Positions 20,301 to 29,723 of a stretch of DNA of 64,000 nt are shown here, one piece after another. Origin of the DNA: Melanopsichium pennsylvanicum (taxonomy: Eukaryota; Basidiomycota; Ustilaginomycetes; Ustilaginales). The position numbers and the translations under genes were made by a program. Where the stretch lies: positions 558,001 to 622,000 of the forward strand of contig OAPG01000008.1 in the NCBI GenBank assembly GCA_900208305.1. The letters are read 5' to 3'. The notes beneath the pieces were generated by a model. The model made no database searches. It was not told the DNA's origin and saw nothing but the letters and a program-made list of their open reading frames with translations. Position 1 is the first letter of the stretch, and every line of letters starts with the position of its first letter.

Positions 20301-22903
20301 ATAATGTTCTTGCGCTGAGGATCCGATGTGCTTTGAGCCAATGTCTCGGCCATAGGTGGCGAGATGAGCGTCATCTTGTCCGGTTGCAGGTATCGGTTCT
20401 TGAACGCACGGTTCATGGTATCTACCATACGCTTCTTGGATTCGGCCAGCTCGGCCTCCTGCTTCTCTGCGCTGAACCCGGAAACGTCTTTGCCTTCGCG
20501 CTTCATCGCCCCAATCATGGCCTCGGTGACTCCATCACCATAGGATACACCGTTGATGGAGCACTTCTTGAACTCCATGACGTTCTGCGTTAGTGTGCCG
20601 GTCTTGTCCGAGAAAATGTACTCGATCTGACCCAGGTCGTCCGAGATGTTCCATGTCTTTGGTACACAGGGATAATCGAGGGGAGCGTAGTACATCTCAA
20701 TGTCCTGGAAGATGAAGAAGGCTTGGATGGTCTTGACGATCTCGATCGAGATATACAGCGAAATGGGCACGATGTTCTGAAAGACGACGAGACAGGACCC
20801 AAAGATTATAAGGGCGTTGACGATGTTGCTGGTGCTTGTCTCAGCTCCTACCTCGTAGAAAGCACGACTAGTGTTGCTATCACTGAGGCGAAGACCGCCG
20901 ATTACGGCACACACGGTGCACAGGGCCATAAGGATGAGGAAGTTGACAATGACGTTGAAGTTGGTTTCCTTCTCGATCTTGGAGCGTTTCGATGGAGTCT
21001 CACCCGAGTTGAGCATGATCTTGGTATCTTCTCCGGTAAAAAGGACGACACCAATGATCCATTCGGTGTTACGGAGTGCACAACCTCGCAACAGAAGCTC
21101 GTTGATGGTGATCGGCTCGACACGACGAGTACGAGCTTCGGCAGCGGCGTAGGCACTGCTGTCAGGAGGCAGATTCTCGAGCGTTTCGTTGAAATCGCCT
21201 TCTTTGCTGGGCTCGTTGACAGTATACTTGAGCAAACCGTTGTAAGCATACAGGTTGGCATGTGGTGCCTCACTGTCAATCACGAAGCGGGCGTGCTCAA
21301 GATCCTCTTCGGACTGAATGCCCATCGTGGCCTTGAGCGATTTGCGCACCTTGAGGTTAGTTTCACCATCCAGATTCTTGGTCTCGATGTATGCGTTGCC
21401 GTCTGGGTCTGAAGTGTTGAGGACAACAATGTCAGCAGGCACCTGCTCGTCTTCGCGCAACATGACAATGTCGCCGACTTCGAGCTTCTTCCACAGTGTA
21501 CGCTCCCAACGTGCAGTGCCAGGTGTATGACGTCGATAATCCACGACGCCTTCCACATTGCTGCCACCGGTGAGGACTGTTGTCGCACTGTGTTGTTGGT
21601 GTTGCTGCTGGTTGAGAGTTTGAAGCATCGAGACGCTGCTAGCATTTGCATCGCTATAGTCGTTTGGCTGGTCGCGATTGAAGCCTGCATTGGATTGGTT
21701 GTAGCTGGCGCCGTAGAAGCTAGCCGCATCGCGCTCGCTTTCACTCATGATGGTGCCAAGCGCATGAGAGCTGACGAGACTGTCGCTGCGAACACTGCGA
21801 GTATTGGAGCGGCCCCCAAACTCTTCAGTACCACGGAAGCCACCGTTGACGCCGCCAGCGCGCCGCGAGTTGCCGTTGACCTGGCGTAAGCCGATTGCAT
21901 CCTCCTTCTCGCGCAACTTGCGAACACCTTTGGACAGCTTGCCACTACCTCTACCGGAAAGACCCAGCAGCTTTTGGTACCACGAGCGCTGGTCCTTGGC
22001 CTGGTTGAGGTTGCGCCAGCTGCCAAGACGAGTGACGGCCGAATTGTTGACCTCGTTGTCGAGTTCATGACGACGATGGTCCTCTATCGAATCCTTGATG
22101 GCGGTGATGGCGAGAATGGCAACGAGCGGCAACATGGCAATTTGAGGAATTGTAGCGCCGAAAGTAGGGAATACCTGCAAGACGACCAAGCCGAGGAAGT
22201 AAATGTTGGCAACACGACGGAACTGCTCGAAGAGAAACCGGGGCAGAAAAGTGACAAGCGTGTACTTTGAGGTGCGAACCTTGTTTCGTGGATAAGTGAC
22301 GTTTGGATCACCATCCTTACGCATCTCGGACCGAGGTGGTGGAACATTGACGTAGACATTCCTGCGTTTCTTGGGCTGGATCTTGCGCATGGTCGGACCA
22401 GCCGGCTGGGATTGAGACTCTGGTTGGGCTTGTGCCTTTTCGTCGTCAGGGGTGCCATCGGCTGTGGCCAAGTCGGGAACGGTTGCTTGTTGGGCTGAAG
22501 CAAAGGCAGTATGCGAGTCGAGCTGGTAAGCAGAAGGAGGATCGGAGCGACACTTTTTGACCTCCTCGGTGACCAATTGTGCCAGCGTGGACTTTTGGTG
22601 GTGTTTGCGAAGTGTGCGCCCGCGAAAGAGCTTGTGAGAAAGACTGTTGGCACGTTTGGCTTTCCTGCGATCATCCCTGCGCTGCTCTGAACGATGCGAT
22701 TCGGCGATGGAGGCAGCTGCGGTTCTGACTGTCTTGAGCTGAAGATTGGGATCTACCATTGGGTCATAGTCTGGATGTGTAGGATCGGTGATGTACGATT
22801 GATCCGACGGCCCAGCTTGGTAGGGCAACGTGTTGTTGGGATCATAGTGATGAGCAGCGTGATCGAAGGCGTTGTGGCGCTCGAAGCGACCACCAAAGAC
22901 CAT
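17306..22903 (-). CDS. DNF1: P4-type ATPase phospholipid flippase, Dnf1/Dnf2 type
   Basis: A 1865-residue single-exon protein of the plasma-membrane and endosomal flippases, which move phosphatidylcholine, phosphatidylethanolamine or lyso-lipids inward with a Cdc50-type partner. Landmarks: a conserved N-terminal segment (NVPPPRSEMRKDG, then FLPRFLFEQFRRVANIYFL), A-domain DGET at 512-515, PISLYISIEIVKT in M4, LDYPCVPKTW typical of Dnf1/2, the phosphorylated Asp766 in DKTGTLTQN, and GDGANDVAM with D1225 and D1229. About ten membrane segments are expected. The N terminus and the stretch between the first membrane pair and the A domain (roughly 275-455) are long and low-complexity. The C terminus of about 330 residues is disordered and Ser/Asn-rich. 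The total is longer than yeast Dnf1 (about 1570). The start is the first ATG (MVFGGRFERHNAFDH). Confidence 0.93.
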   Translation of the reverse strand: MVFGGRFERHNAFDHAAHHYDPNNTLPYQAGPSDQSYITDPTHPDYDPMVDPNLQLKTVRTAAASIAESHRSEQRRDDRRKAKRANSLSHKLFRGRTLRKHHQKSTLAQLVTEEVKKCRSDPPSAYQLDSHTAFASAQQATVPDLATADGTPDDEKAQAQPESQSQPAGPTMRKIQPKKRRNVYVNVPPPRSEMRKDGDPNVTYPRNKVRTSKYTLVTFLPRFLFEQFRRVANIYFLGLVVLQVFPTFGATIPQIAMLPLVAILAITAIKDSIEDHRRHELDNEVNNSAVTRLGSWRNLNQAKDQRSWYQKLLGLSGRGSGKLSKGVRKLREKEDAIGLRQVNGNSRRAGGVNGGFRGTEEFGGRSNTRSVRSDSLVSSHALGTIMSESERDAASFYGASYNQSNAGFNRDQPNDYSDANASSVSMLQTLNQQQHQQHSATTVLTGGSNVEGVVDYRRHTPGTARWERTLWKKLEVGDIVMLREDEQVPADIVVLNTSDPDGNAYIETKNLDGETNLKVRKSLKATMGIQSEEDLEHARFVIDSEAPHANLYAYNGLLKYTVNEPSKEGDFNETLENLPPDSSAYAAAEARTRRVEPITINELLLRGCALRNTEWIIGVVLFTGEDTKIMLNSGETPSKRSKIEKETNFNVIVNFLILMALCTVCAVIGGLRLSDSNTSRAFYEVGAETSTSNIVNALIIFGSCLVVFQNIVPISLYISIEIVKTIQAFFIFQDIEMYYAPLDYPCVPKTWNISDDLGQIEYIFSDKTGTLTQNVMEFKKCSINGVSYGDGVTEAMIGAMKREGKDVSGFSAEKQEAELAESKKRMVDTMNRAFKNRYLQPDKMTLISPPMAETLAQSTSDPQRKNIITFFRALALCHTALADRPDGNDPYTVEYKAESPDEAALVAAARDAGAVFIAKNSNTVDIEVLGQPEQYMPLKVLEFNSTRKRMSTIVREPDGRILMITKGADSVIYQRLRADHSEDLKQSTFHDLEAFANAGLRTLCIAYRYLDEAEYMEWAHIHDEASAALTDRDEAIDEANEKIEVNLTLLGATALEDKLQVGVPEAIETLHKAGIKLWILTGDKLQTAIEIGFSCNLLTSDMEIMIISADHETGTRAQLEAACNKIAAAGRPVVVEEPATRKGGKTRKNKLTVARTEQAPKDGFAVVIDGETLRYALDANLRPLFLALTTQCEAVVCCRVSPAQKALTVKLVKDGKNAMTLAIGDGANDVAMIQEAHCGVGIAGLEGAQASMSADYAIGQFRFLTRLLLVHGQLCYHRISDLHKVFFYKNIIWTSILFFYQIDSDFDGSYIFDYTYVLLYNLVFCSLCVIVIGALDQVVNIKALLAFPQTYKRGIKGTEYTKSLFYMSMLDAAFQGAVCYFIPWWFFKYGPVVGQDGQEMGSLNMFGTTIAAGAVTTANLYAGIIAKHWTGIFWAVEIFSLLSVFVWTMVYSAFPVFSFQDVGFWLVQTVNFWAIILLITVVSLIPRFFARAWRSSFNPNEHDILREAWTRGDLKDQLAIPHHSEKRAHRAAAAAKHGKHNGDDSLIDSSYSKASDRDLEGQNSQLFFEAKQSTERERRRQHFQGLSAVGEEDDVSDTSADPLQAGGEHEDHYSCRNVGGGYGQSLQPSRTPQLQNSPGASYDRNNGAVSGLSFYDPDALPTNSDNAAPHTYYNNDYSASSDRTPRPDLPVIQVEHPPTFDRHENIAGFGSLAKQPSKDSFNMAFDEEFGAQFDTNSYPAATGNEYVSAGTRSVSNPTYDSSAATNVGTKSQPTTLTKSAVGRYHDRFKSASPSPTGVEQFDGSMVQSSSQQSLGVEAASARNHGDGDGHLHQLSGASGVSWHTAEASNEKGGYGHGRVATDASK

Positions 22904-25401
22904 GATGGGTAGTGGAAAGGGGCTGGATATATGCTGAGTTCAGCGAGCTAAACGAAAGTTGAAAATATGGAGCGATAGCGTCCAATTCGACGGGGACGTG
23001 GTAGACGAACAGATGAGTTTAAGAGAGCATGCAGATGATGTGGTGAAGCGGTCAAGATGCAAAAGGGGAGATTGGAATTGGTTTTGGGTATGCAGCGATG
23101 CAAAGTGTTGCGAAGGAGAGCGATACGCAAACGGAGCCGGCCGGGCGCGTGGGGTATTATTTGAGAGCGAGTCCTAGATAGAGTGAGGGAAGGATGTATA
23201 AATTGAGTTGGGGGGCGCGCCAAAACCGATGAAGAGAGAGAGAATTGGTGGGTGAAAGTGGGTGAAGAAAGACGATGATGAAGCACGAGGATGTAGAGCG
23301 AAAAGCTGAATGAGTCTTTGAAATCGAGTGCGTACGATGCGTGTGCCGAATCTCACCAAACTCTTGTATACGCGAACGTGAAGGAAAGCCAGGTGAATGT
23401 GGCGATGTGAGTGATAGGTGGTAGGTGAAAGGTAAGATGATGATGGTTTTGATGATGATGATTTTGATGATGATGGTGATGATAATGGTATAGGAAATCG
23501 AAGGCGAGAGAGACACACAAAATCAAATGAGATTTATTTTGTGGTTTGCTGTGATTGATTTGGACATTTCGAGAGCGGCGAGGGTCCGTGAATTGAGTCA
23601 TGCCGAGACTGTCACCACTTTACATGCACTGTATACGCTTCTTTTTCACACTCGGTAACTGGCCGACGACGTGGGTAACTTGAATCCATTCAATCCATTC
23701 CGACTGTTAATATATCGTATTCAATTCACAATAGATTGTGCAAATTTGGATCCATCGCCTGTAAATCTCACTTGACAGTCGTTTGAATTGCAGAAACGCT
23801 TGTAAGATTGTATTTGAGCGAGCTTCCTTTCTCTTTTTCCCCAAAACGTCATCCGAGGGGGCCGAAGAGGGAATCGACAAGCACCTCAAGTAGCATGGTC
23901 TGTACTGTACGATCTTAAACAGCATTCGGCCATTGAAAAGATTGTACAGCGGTACTTTGAGCGGGCCGGTTTGAGAGCTGCATGTAGGCATCCTTAAGCG
24001 AGTTGATCAAGCAAGAAAAAGAAGAAAGAAAGGATAACAAAGGGGCTACAAGCTGCACCTGGCACGTCTAAATCTTTTTTGTTTTTTTCAATTGTGTGTG
24101 TGTGTATGTGTGTGTGTGTGTCTCACAAGGGTCCAACTGTAATTTACTGTATTTTGCAGGTTACGGTAGACGCTGAGCCAGCACCGCTCCCTTGCTCTCT
24201 CTCTCTATCTCATGTGATTGAGACACATTTTCTTTGCTGGCTCACGGTCCACCTTAAAAGAAGAATGCAGTGTCGCGAAACGGGCACAGCACACAAGAAC
24301 AGCGCAGCGTCTCGGAGCAGCATGTGGTTCCGGCAGCTCCACGGAAATGCACAATTCTTTCCATGCTTTTCTGGTCCAATTAAGTTGTGAGCCACACAAT
24401 AATGAGTTACGCTTCACAACGGCCACTTGACGGCATGTGCAGCAGCTTTGCACTGCGTTGCTTGATCGGATCCAGAGATAACTATCACTTCCGAGACCAA
24501 AGCCACGCTCAAATCGATGCCCTGGCAGTGATGTTGAAAATGCAAGCAAGAACAAGAGGCTGAATGGATAGGCGAAAGTTGGTACAAATGTGCTCCTGAA
24601 TTGGGTTGGGTTAGTCTTGGCAACTAACTTAGCGAAACCATTCACGATTGCCTCGTCCACCCTAAACAGTAAGCGTGCCTCCTTTCCTCCGTCTCTCACC
24701 GATTCAACCCAGTGTAGCGTACTGTACAGTAGTCGACAGAAGTTGAGACACTTATATCACGTAAAGTACGGTAAATTCCCAGTATTTGTAAATTACTGTC
24801 TAGCCAGCCCGTGCCAAGCACAGCGACAAGCCCCTTTTTTTTCCCAAGCAAGCCAAGAGACGGTCCTCCCTTCTTCTCACTCTATATTACTAAATGATTA
24901 TTCATAATCGAATTTACTGTAGTAGTATAATGAATATTTAAATTTAATTTTGTTTCCTGGTTCGGACCCTGTGTGCCTGCAGGTGGTCAAGCGTCGCCGA
25001 GCTGGGAATTGCAAGAGCACACTGCAGACCATTCCTCCTGCGCTGTCGATTGATCTTGTGAACAAGATCATGTTGGTCGGCATCACACCGACGCATATCA
25101 CAAACTCACACACACATACGTTCTCACGCTGCTCTCACTAAATCTCTTGTTAATTTGGTTGCGCTTTCGCTAACTCCCCGTGCGTCGTATCCGCCTGATC
25201 AGTGCAATTCACAAACCCCGATATGTAACCCCGATCTTCCGTTTTCAAGGTCAAATCGTGTACACACTCACAGACTCCTCATACTTCCTGTGCAATTTGA
25301 TAGCTTTCCGTTCAACGCCGATCCACAGCTTTAACAATCACTTTTATAATGTAGAGTACATTCGCAAAAACTTAGGCAAACAGTATTCTTTTGACATTTT
25401 T
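22904..25401. other. Flippase promoter and long intergenic region
   Basis: About 2.5 kb separate the flippase start from the 3' end of the short-chain dehydrogenase gene. The first 700 bp hold the flippase promoter and leader, CT-rich on the coding (minus) strand, including a GAT/GATGAT tract at 23434-23482. Motif TTACTGTA occurs near 24144 and 24914, and the palindrome TACTGTACAGTA at 24720-24731. A 9-bp inverted repeat is at 25051-25070. Open frames on both strands look random, and no gene is recognised. Confidence 0.45.
24093..24121. repeat. TG/GT microsatellite
   Basis: Two GT-rich runs of about 14 bp each are separated by a single A-containing interruption, in non-coding DNA between the flippase and dehydrogenase genes. 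Confidence 0.8.
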
Positions 25402-26670
25402 TTACTTCTGATTAACGTTGTCCTCCCTATTTCTGAACTCTTTAGCATAGATCATAAACGTATCCATCGCACCCAAACCCTTGTGAACACTCCTCAAAAT
25501 CCATCCTGGCAAAACCTTGTTATAACTCATGACATACATGGCCCTTGGAATATACACGATCCTACTCTTATCTTGCTCCAATATTTTCACAATCTTATCC
25601 GCAGCTTCAGGGATCGTCAATGTGGGCAACATGAACTGGTCATGTGTATCAATCATCCTTCCTTCTGTCATCTTTGATTCGATCTTGAGGGGACAGATGA
25701 TAGAACTCCTCACATTGTCCACTTTATGATAACCATCAAGTTCGGCGGAAAGAGACGAGTGGAGCGAAACCGTGGCTGCCTTGCTTGCATTGTAAGCCGC
25801 ATTCGCAGGAAGTTCAACATAAGCAGCACCGGATCCAATGATAAGGATATGTCCACCCCATCCGTTCTTGGCTTGTTTCGTAGCACGATCTTTGACACCT
25901 CCTTCTGGCAACATGTGTTCTCCGAATGCTTTGAGTGTTGCCATGACACCATGGAAGTTGACCTCTGACACCTGCTTTGCTGTTTCGTAAGCGAATTGTT
26001 CTTCAGTGTCCAATAAAAACGAATGTCGAGCCAAACCTGCTCCACAAAGAAGCATTGTGCAGTATCCCAGCTTGTCCTCCACTTGTTGCTTTGCGCGCAG
26101 AAGCGATTGGATGTCGGTCACATCCGTTTGGATGTAAACGTTCTCCAGTCCATGCTCGGATTTCTCCGGAAGATCGAGCACCACTACTTGAGCACCTTTT
26201 GAACGAAGAATCTTGACAACATGCCCGCAGATACCTCTAGCACCACCTGTAATGACTATTACGTGTTCCATCCACCTGATGTGCCTCGGCTTCTCCCGAT
26301 CAATCACCAACCTGTTCCCAATCGCATTGATGGTCTTCAACAACCGAAGAGCTATGTACCACTTGGCAAAACGATTCGTAGAGTTGCTCCATCCAGATGC
26401 AAAATCCGAGGCGAGAAGGGACAGCTTCTCACGCCGGCTCACGTCCTGTCGAGCATAGAGGAACTTGAGATTAGTCGTACCACCCACAAGCTTGATGAGA
26501 GACAGGACGGTTGCAATGCCAGAAAGTGGAGTCGAATGGAAGAGAGGTCGAAAGATGGTATCGATAATGATGTCAAGCGTGAATGAGTTGGGTTTGCTTC
26601 TTCGGTTGATGGCCGTTTTGAGGGCGTCGTTCAAGGCGGTCGCCTGTGGTGATGAGTGAGCATTCGACAT
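25402..26670 (-). CDS. Short-chain dehydrogenase/reductase, RDH10/DHRS-like
   Basis: A 422-residue NAD(P)-dependent oxidoreductase. A poorly conserved N-terminal region with a hydrophobic stretch (LSGIATVLSLIKLVGG) suggests membrane association, as in retinol dehydrogenase 10 and 17-beta-HSD 11 relatives. The Rossmann motif reads TGGARGICG (141-149), where the usual third glycine is Cys148 and a Gly follows it. Other landmarks are VVVLDLP after the second strand, LLCGAGLA in place of the usual NNAG, catalytic Ser280 in IIGSGAAY, and Tyr293/Lys297 in YNASK with the correct spacing of 13. The next ATG upstream context is missing: the longer reading begins at TTG, so ATG 26670 (MSNAHSSPQ) is chosen. 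Substrate is unknown; lipid, sterol or retinoid-like aldehydes are possible by family. It is divergent from the enoyl-CoA isomerase gene, with 1.85 kb between them. Confidence 0.85.
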   Translation of the reverse strand: MSNAHSSPQATALNDALKTAINRRSKPNSFTLDIIIDTIFRPLFHSTPLSGIATVLSLIKLVGGTTNLKFLYARQDVSRREKLSLLASDFASGWSNSTNRFAKWYIALRLLKTINAIGNRLVIDREKPRHIRWMEHVIVITGGARGICGHVVKILRSKGAQVVVLDLPEKSEHGLENVYIQTDVTDIQSLLRAKQQVEDKLGYCTMLLCGAGLARHSFLLDTEEQFAYETAKQVSEVNFHGVMATLKAFGEHMLPEGGVKDRATKQAKNGWGGHILIIGSGAAYVELPANAAYNASKAATVSLHSSLSAELDGYHKVDNVRSSIICPLKIESKMTEGRMIDTHDQFMLPTLTIPEAADKIVKILEQDKSRIVYIPRAMYVMSYNKVLPGWILRSVHKGLGAMDTFMIYAKEFRNREDNVNQK

Positions 26671-26996
26671 GGTGCTTGTACCTCGTCCTTGATCAGCCAA
26701 GTTATGAAGTGCGTCGAATAGGAGATGCGCTGATGCTCAAGCCAAGTCTTGGTGGAGATGATGAAGATGATGAAGAAAAGATGACATCGGCGGACCCGTT
26801 ACAAAACGGAACCACTAAAAAGGAAGGTGGTGCACTTATGTGCAACTTACCCCACACTTTTCCGCGGCTGGCCTGCCTGCCTTCTGCGAGCGGTAACCTT
26901 AAAGCAAAAACACGGCTTCAAGGGGGCCTTTTCACGCGCACTCCGCTTAGCGTGGATTTTGTTGAAGCGACGTAATATGCGTGTGTACAAAGTTCG
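26671..26996. promoter_or_regulatory. Dehydrogenase 5' flank
   Basis: Promoter-side DNA of the minus-strand dehydrogenase with normal CpG content. A GATGATGAAGATGATGAAG tract lies near 26758-26777. No gene is seen. Confidence 0.4.
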
Positions 26997-28058
26997 AAAG
27001 TTTCACATCATTTGTCTGCTTAACATTAGTTTTCCTGTATTCATGTCATATTTGATTTTGGATTGGAATTATTATTTTGTCAACAAAAATAATGTTATGG
27101 AGCTTGATTTGTTTGCTAGCCAAGTGTTTCCTGTTGCCACACAACTTGCAAAACCATCATGATCTTGAAGGAGTGATAGTGTATCACACAGTATCAAAAT
27201 AGTCTCAGCTTTATGTAATCACGCTGCAAGCATGCAGAGGTTGGATCCAGGAATGCAAGAGATGGGCTCAAGTCGCATAGGCAGGCCATCAGCTTGCACC
27301 TGATCACAATGCAACATCAGCTCTTAGGCAACATGGTCTGCTCCCAGATCCAGAGTTTATGTCACAAATGTCTCAATTTCATGAAGTACGGTGGCTAGAT
27401 GATCTTGACAACTACATAGACAACAAGCAGATAGATATATCACTTGATTGATTAAGAATGGAAAAAAATGATGGTCTTGCTCATTTGATGCTCTGCAGAC
27501 TGTGTTTGAGGTGATGTCAATTCACTGAATGACACTAAAACCTTCTTCAAGGCAACCTTTTATTTCTTGTAATGATGTTAGTGTTAAATGTGACTTTCAT
27601 ATATATTCAGTTATGCAACAATACAGTTTTGTAAATGGGCAAGCAAGTCACATTAGAGCATGGAAAGAAGTATAATTTAGACCACAGCATGGTGTTTATT
27701 TGCCTGGTTCTCTGTGCCCTTTTTTTAATTTTAAATTTATTTGTACCCCTTCATCTTGAAGTCATTCTCTTGACTGTCTCACACAAAGCATGGGTACACT
27801 CAATTTACACAAGCCTGCTTCTTGATACAATGTACAGAACCAGGTACCCCCAACCAGTGATAGCTGCAGTGCAGTAGCTCAGACCCTACAACCTTAACAA
27901 TTGTGACAGCAAAGTTGTACTGATGTGTTCTGATGGACTTGTTTGATATGATGAAGCAAAGCTAGAATAACATGGTGGTTGATTCCACAAAGAAGCACTT
28001 AAGCTCATTGTGACAGCTTTGATACAGGGTGCAAAAAAGCTAATCTGTATCTTAGAGC
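26997..28058. other. Second CpG-depleted block
   Basis: Only three CG dinucleotides occur in 1,062 bp (about 27222, 27274 and 27389), and 27391-28058 has none. The sequence is AT-rich. One frame at 27251-27451 gives a protein-like fragment (for example ALRQHGLLPDPEFMSQMSQF then EVRWLDDLDNYIDNKQIDIS) with one internal stop at 27278 and a terminal stop at 27449; I do not recognise it. This resembles the 13.3-16.7 kb block and is probably the remnant of a repeat inserted between divergent genes. Confidence 0.55.
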
Positions 28059-28522
28059 CGGATTGGTAGCTGTGACTCAACTAGGCCTCAGATCTATCCG
28101 GCCGAAAGCATTTTTGTAATTTAGCGTACTTTACAGTAAGGAACGTTTATCATGCCCGAGCAGCTATTATAAAAATGCGAGAAAGGACTCTAACAGAGGA
28201 GGATTCTTAGGAGACAATTTTTTGTCGCGAATAAATTTTGTACCGGCAAGCCGAGCCGGTGAATAAGCCGGTAAAGTCTTGTTCGTTTGAGAGCAGCGGC
28301 AACGACAGCGACAGCGACAGCGGAATGTGCATTCTCACACAGAATGTCTGTGACGTGCTCTCCACAAACTACAATTGTATCATGCAAACCGCAGATATTT
28401 GCGAAAGCTACCAAAAGCACGCGAAAATGTCCGCATTTACGCTCAGGCTCATGCTCATGCTCATCTCAACCTTGTTACTTACCGCGCACCGTCGTTGTTC
28501 TTTCCTGTACTTACCCTGCTAG
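28059..28522 (+). promoter_or_regulatory. Promoter region of the crotonase gene
   Basis: CpG content is normal again here. TTACAGTAA, a copy of the recurrent intergenic motif, is at 28131-28139. The repeat ACAGCGACAGCGACAGCGG lies near 28304-28322. The ATG at 28523 follows a TAG by two bases. Confidence 0.4.
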
Positions 28523-29518
28523 ATGTTTCGTTCAGCGCTCACTTGGCTGCGATACATAAAATCTTGTCATCTCGAACCCGTCACTGCCTCCCCTGCACGT
28601 ACGATCTCCACAGCAACCCAAGCATTGCGAACACCATCACCCTCAAGCCCGACAAGGATCAACGTCTTCAATCTTTCAAAAGTTCCCCGTTACGACTTTT
28701 CCAAACCATCTGGCGTAATGAAGTCTTACACTCTCAACTTCCCCTCGTCGTCCCCCTTGGTGTCGCTCTCTTTCGATGGAGATTCTCGCATCTTTGTGCT
28801 TACGATGCTGGGCAAGGAGACGCCCGACAATCGGCTTACTCACACCTTTATCGCTCAAGGCCTTTTGCCTGCTCTCAAACACGTGGAGCAGCAATGGAAC
28901 AACATGCTGTCATCCGGAGAGAGTGATCAAGGTGCCGCTCTCATCTCTACTGGAGGTACCGATGCGTCTGCAAAGATTTTTTCCAACGGTCTCGATTTTG
29001 AAAAAGCCGTCGCGGATCCCCGTTTCTTTGACACGCACCTCAACGCGTTGTATGAGAAATTGCTCACTTTCCCCATCCCCACCATAGCTGCGGTCAACGG
29101 ACACGCTTTTGCTGCCGGATTCGGATTGGCCTGTACACACGATTACAGGATCATGAACGCCAAAAGGGGTTATATGTGCATGAACGAGATCGATTTCGGT
29201 GCACCTCTCCCGCACGGTTTGCAACAGGCTTTAGCGAGTAAAATCAGCGATCAAAAAACCATGAGAAAGATCGTGCTCGAAGGTCACAGATTCAGTGCCA
29301 AGGAGGCGTTGGACGCAGGTTTCGTGGATGGATTGAGCGAAAGTCCTCAGGATACCCTCGACAAGGCCATCGATTTGGCACAAAAATTGAAGGCTAAGGC
29401 AAAGATGAACGCATGGGGTTGCAATAAGGAGGTCATCTATGCTCAGGCTATCAAGATCACAAGAACAAAGCACGATGATGCTACCAACGCGCTCTACGCT
29501 CCAAGAGCTAAGATGTAA
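28523..29518 (+). CDS. Enoyl-CoA hydratase/isomerase family protein (crotonase fold)
   Basis: A 331-residue single-exon enzyme of fatty acid beta-oxidation, most like monofunctional delta3,delta2-enoyl-CoA isomerases. The core has a substrate-binding loop with SNGLDF, then FPIPTIAAVNGHAFAAGFGL, which supplies the oxyanion-hole backbone, and ACTHDYRIM. MNEIDFGAPLP carries Glu222 at the position of the isomerase catalytic Glu. A second acidic residue expected of a hydratase is not obvious. The first 45 residues are basic and Ser/Thr-rich without acids until Glu18, so mitochondrial targeting is possible. The C terminus is AKM, not a standard peroxisomal PTS1. The distance between start and core fits an N-terminal extension. 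It is convergent with the copper transporter gene, 205 bp apart. Confidence 0.85.
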   Translation: MFRSALTWLRYIKSCHLEPVTASPARTISTATQALRTPSPSSPTRINVFNLSKVPRYDFSKPSGVMKSYTLNFPSSSPLVSLSFDGDSRIFVLTMLGKETPDNRLTHTFIAQGLLPALKHVEQQWNNMLSSGESDQGAALISTGGTDASAKIFSNGLDFEKAVADPRFFDTHLNALYEKLLTFPIPTIAAVNGHAFAAGFGLACTHDYRIMNAKRGYMCMNEIDFGAPLPHGLQQALASKISDQKTMRKIVLEGHRFSAKEALDAGFVDGLSESPQDTLDKAIDLAQKLKAKAKMNAWGCNKEVIYAQAIKITRTKHDDATNALYAPRAKM

Positions 29519-29723
29519 ATTCGCGCCATCACAATGCTCCAATTTCAAGTTTGATACGGAATCTACCGAGTCTTGTTCATAAACAAGCTCAAGCTCGTGC
29601 TGTGCTGTAATGCGATTGTTGTGATGACTGTGCGTTTTGCGAGAAAGCATGGCAGAATGCAAAAAAAAACGTGATAAGATACAAGCCTGTCTGATCGTGT
29701 TGTTATTGATTCGTATGGCGATG

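Noticed and set aside
24205..24699. A 164-residue minus-strand frame in the flippase/dehydrogenase interval
   Set aside because: Random-looking composition, overlapping frames on both strands, and no family pattern.
26671..26700. Longer N terminus for the dehydrogenase
   Set aside because: The longer reading starts with TTG; the first ATG is at 26670. The same reasoning removed the GTG or TTG starts of SWP1, SCAMP, DHODH and the secreted protein.
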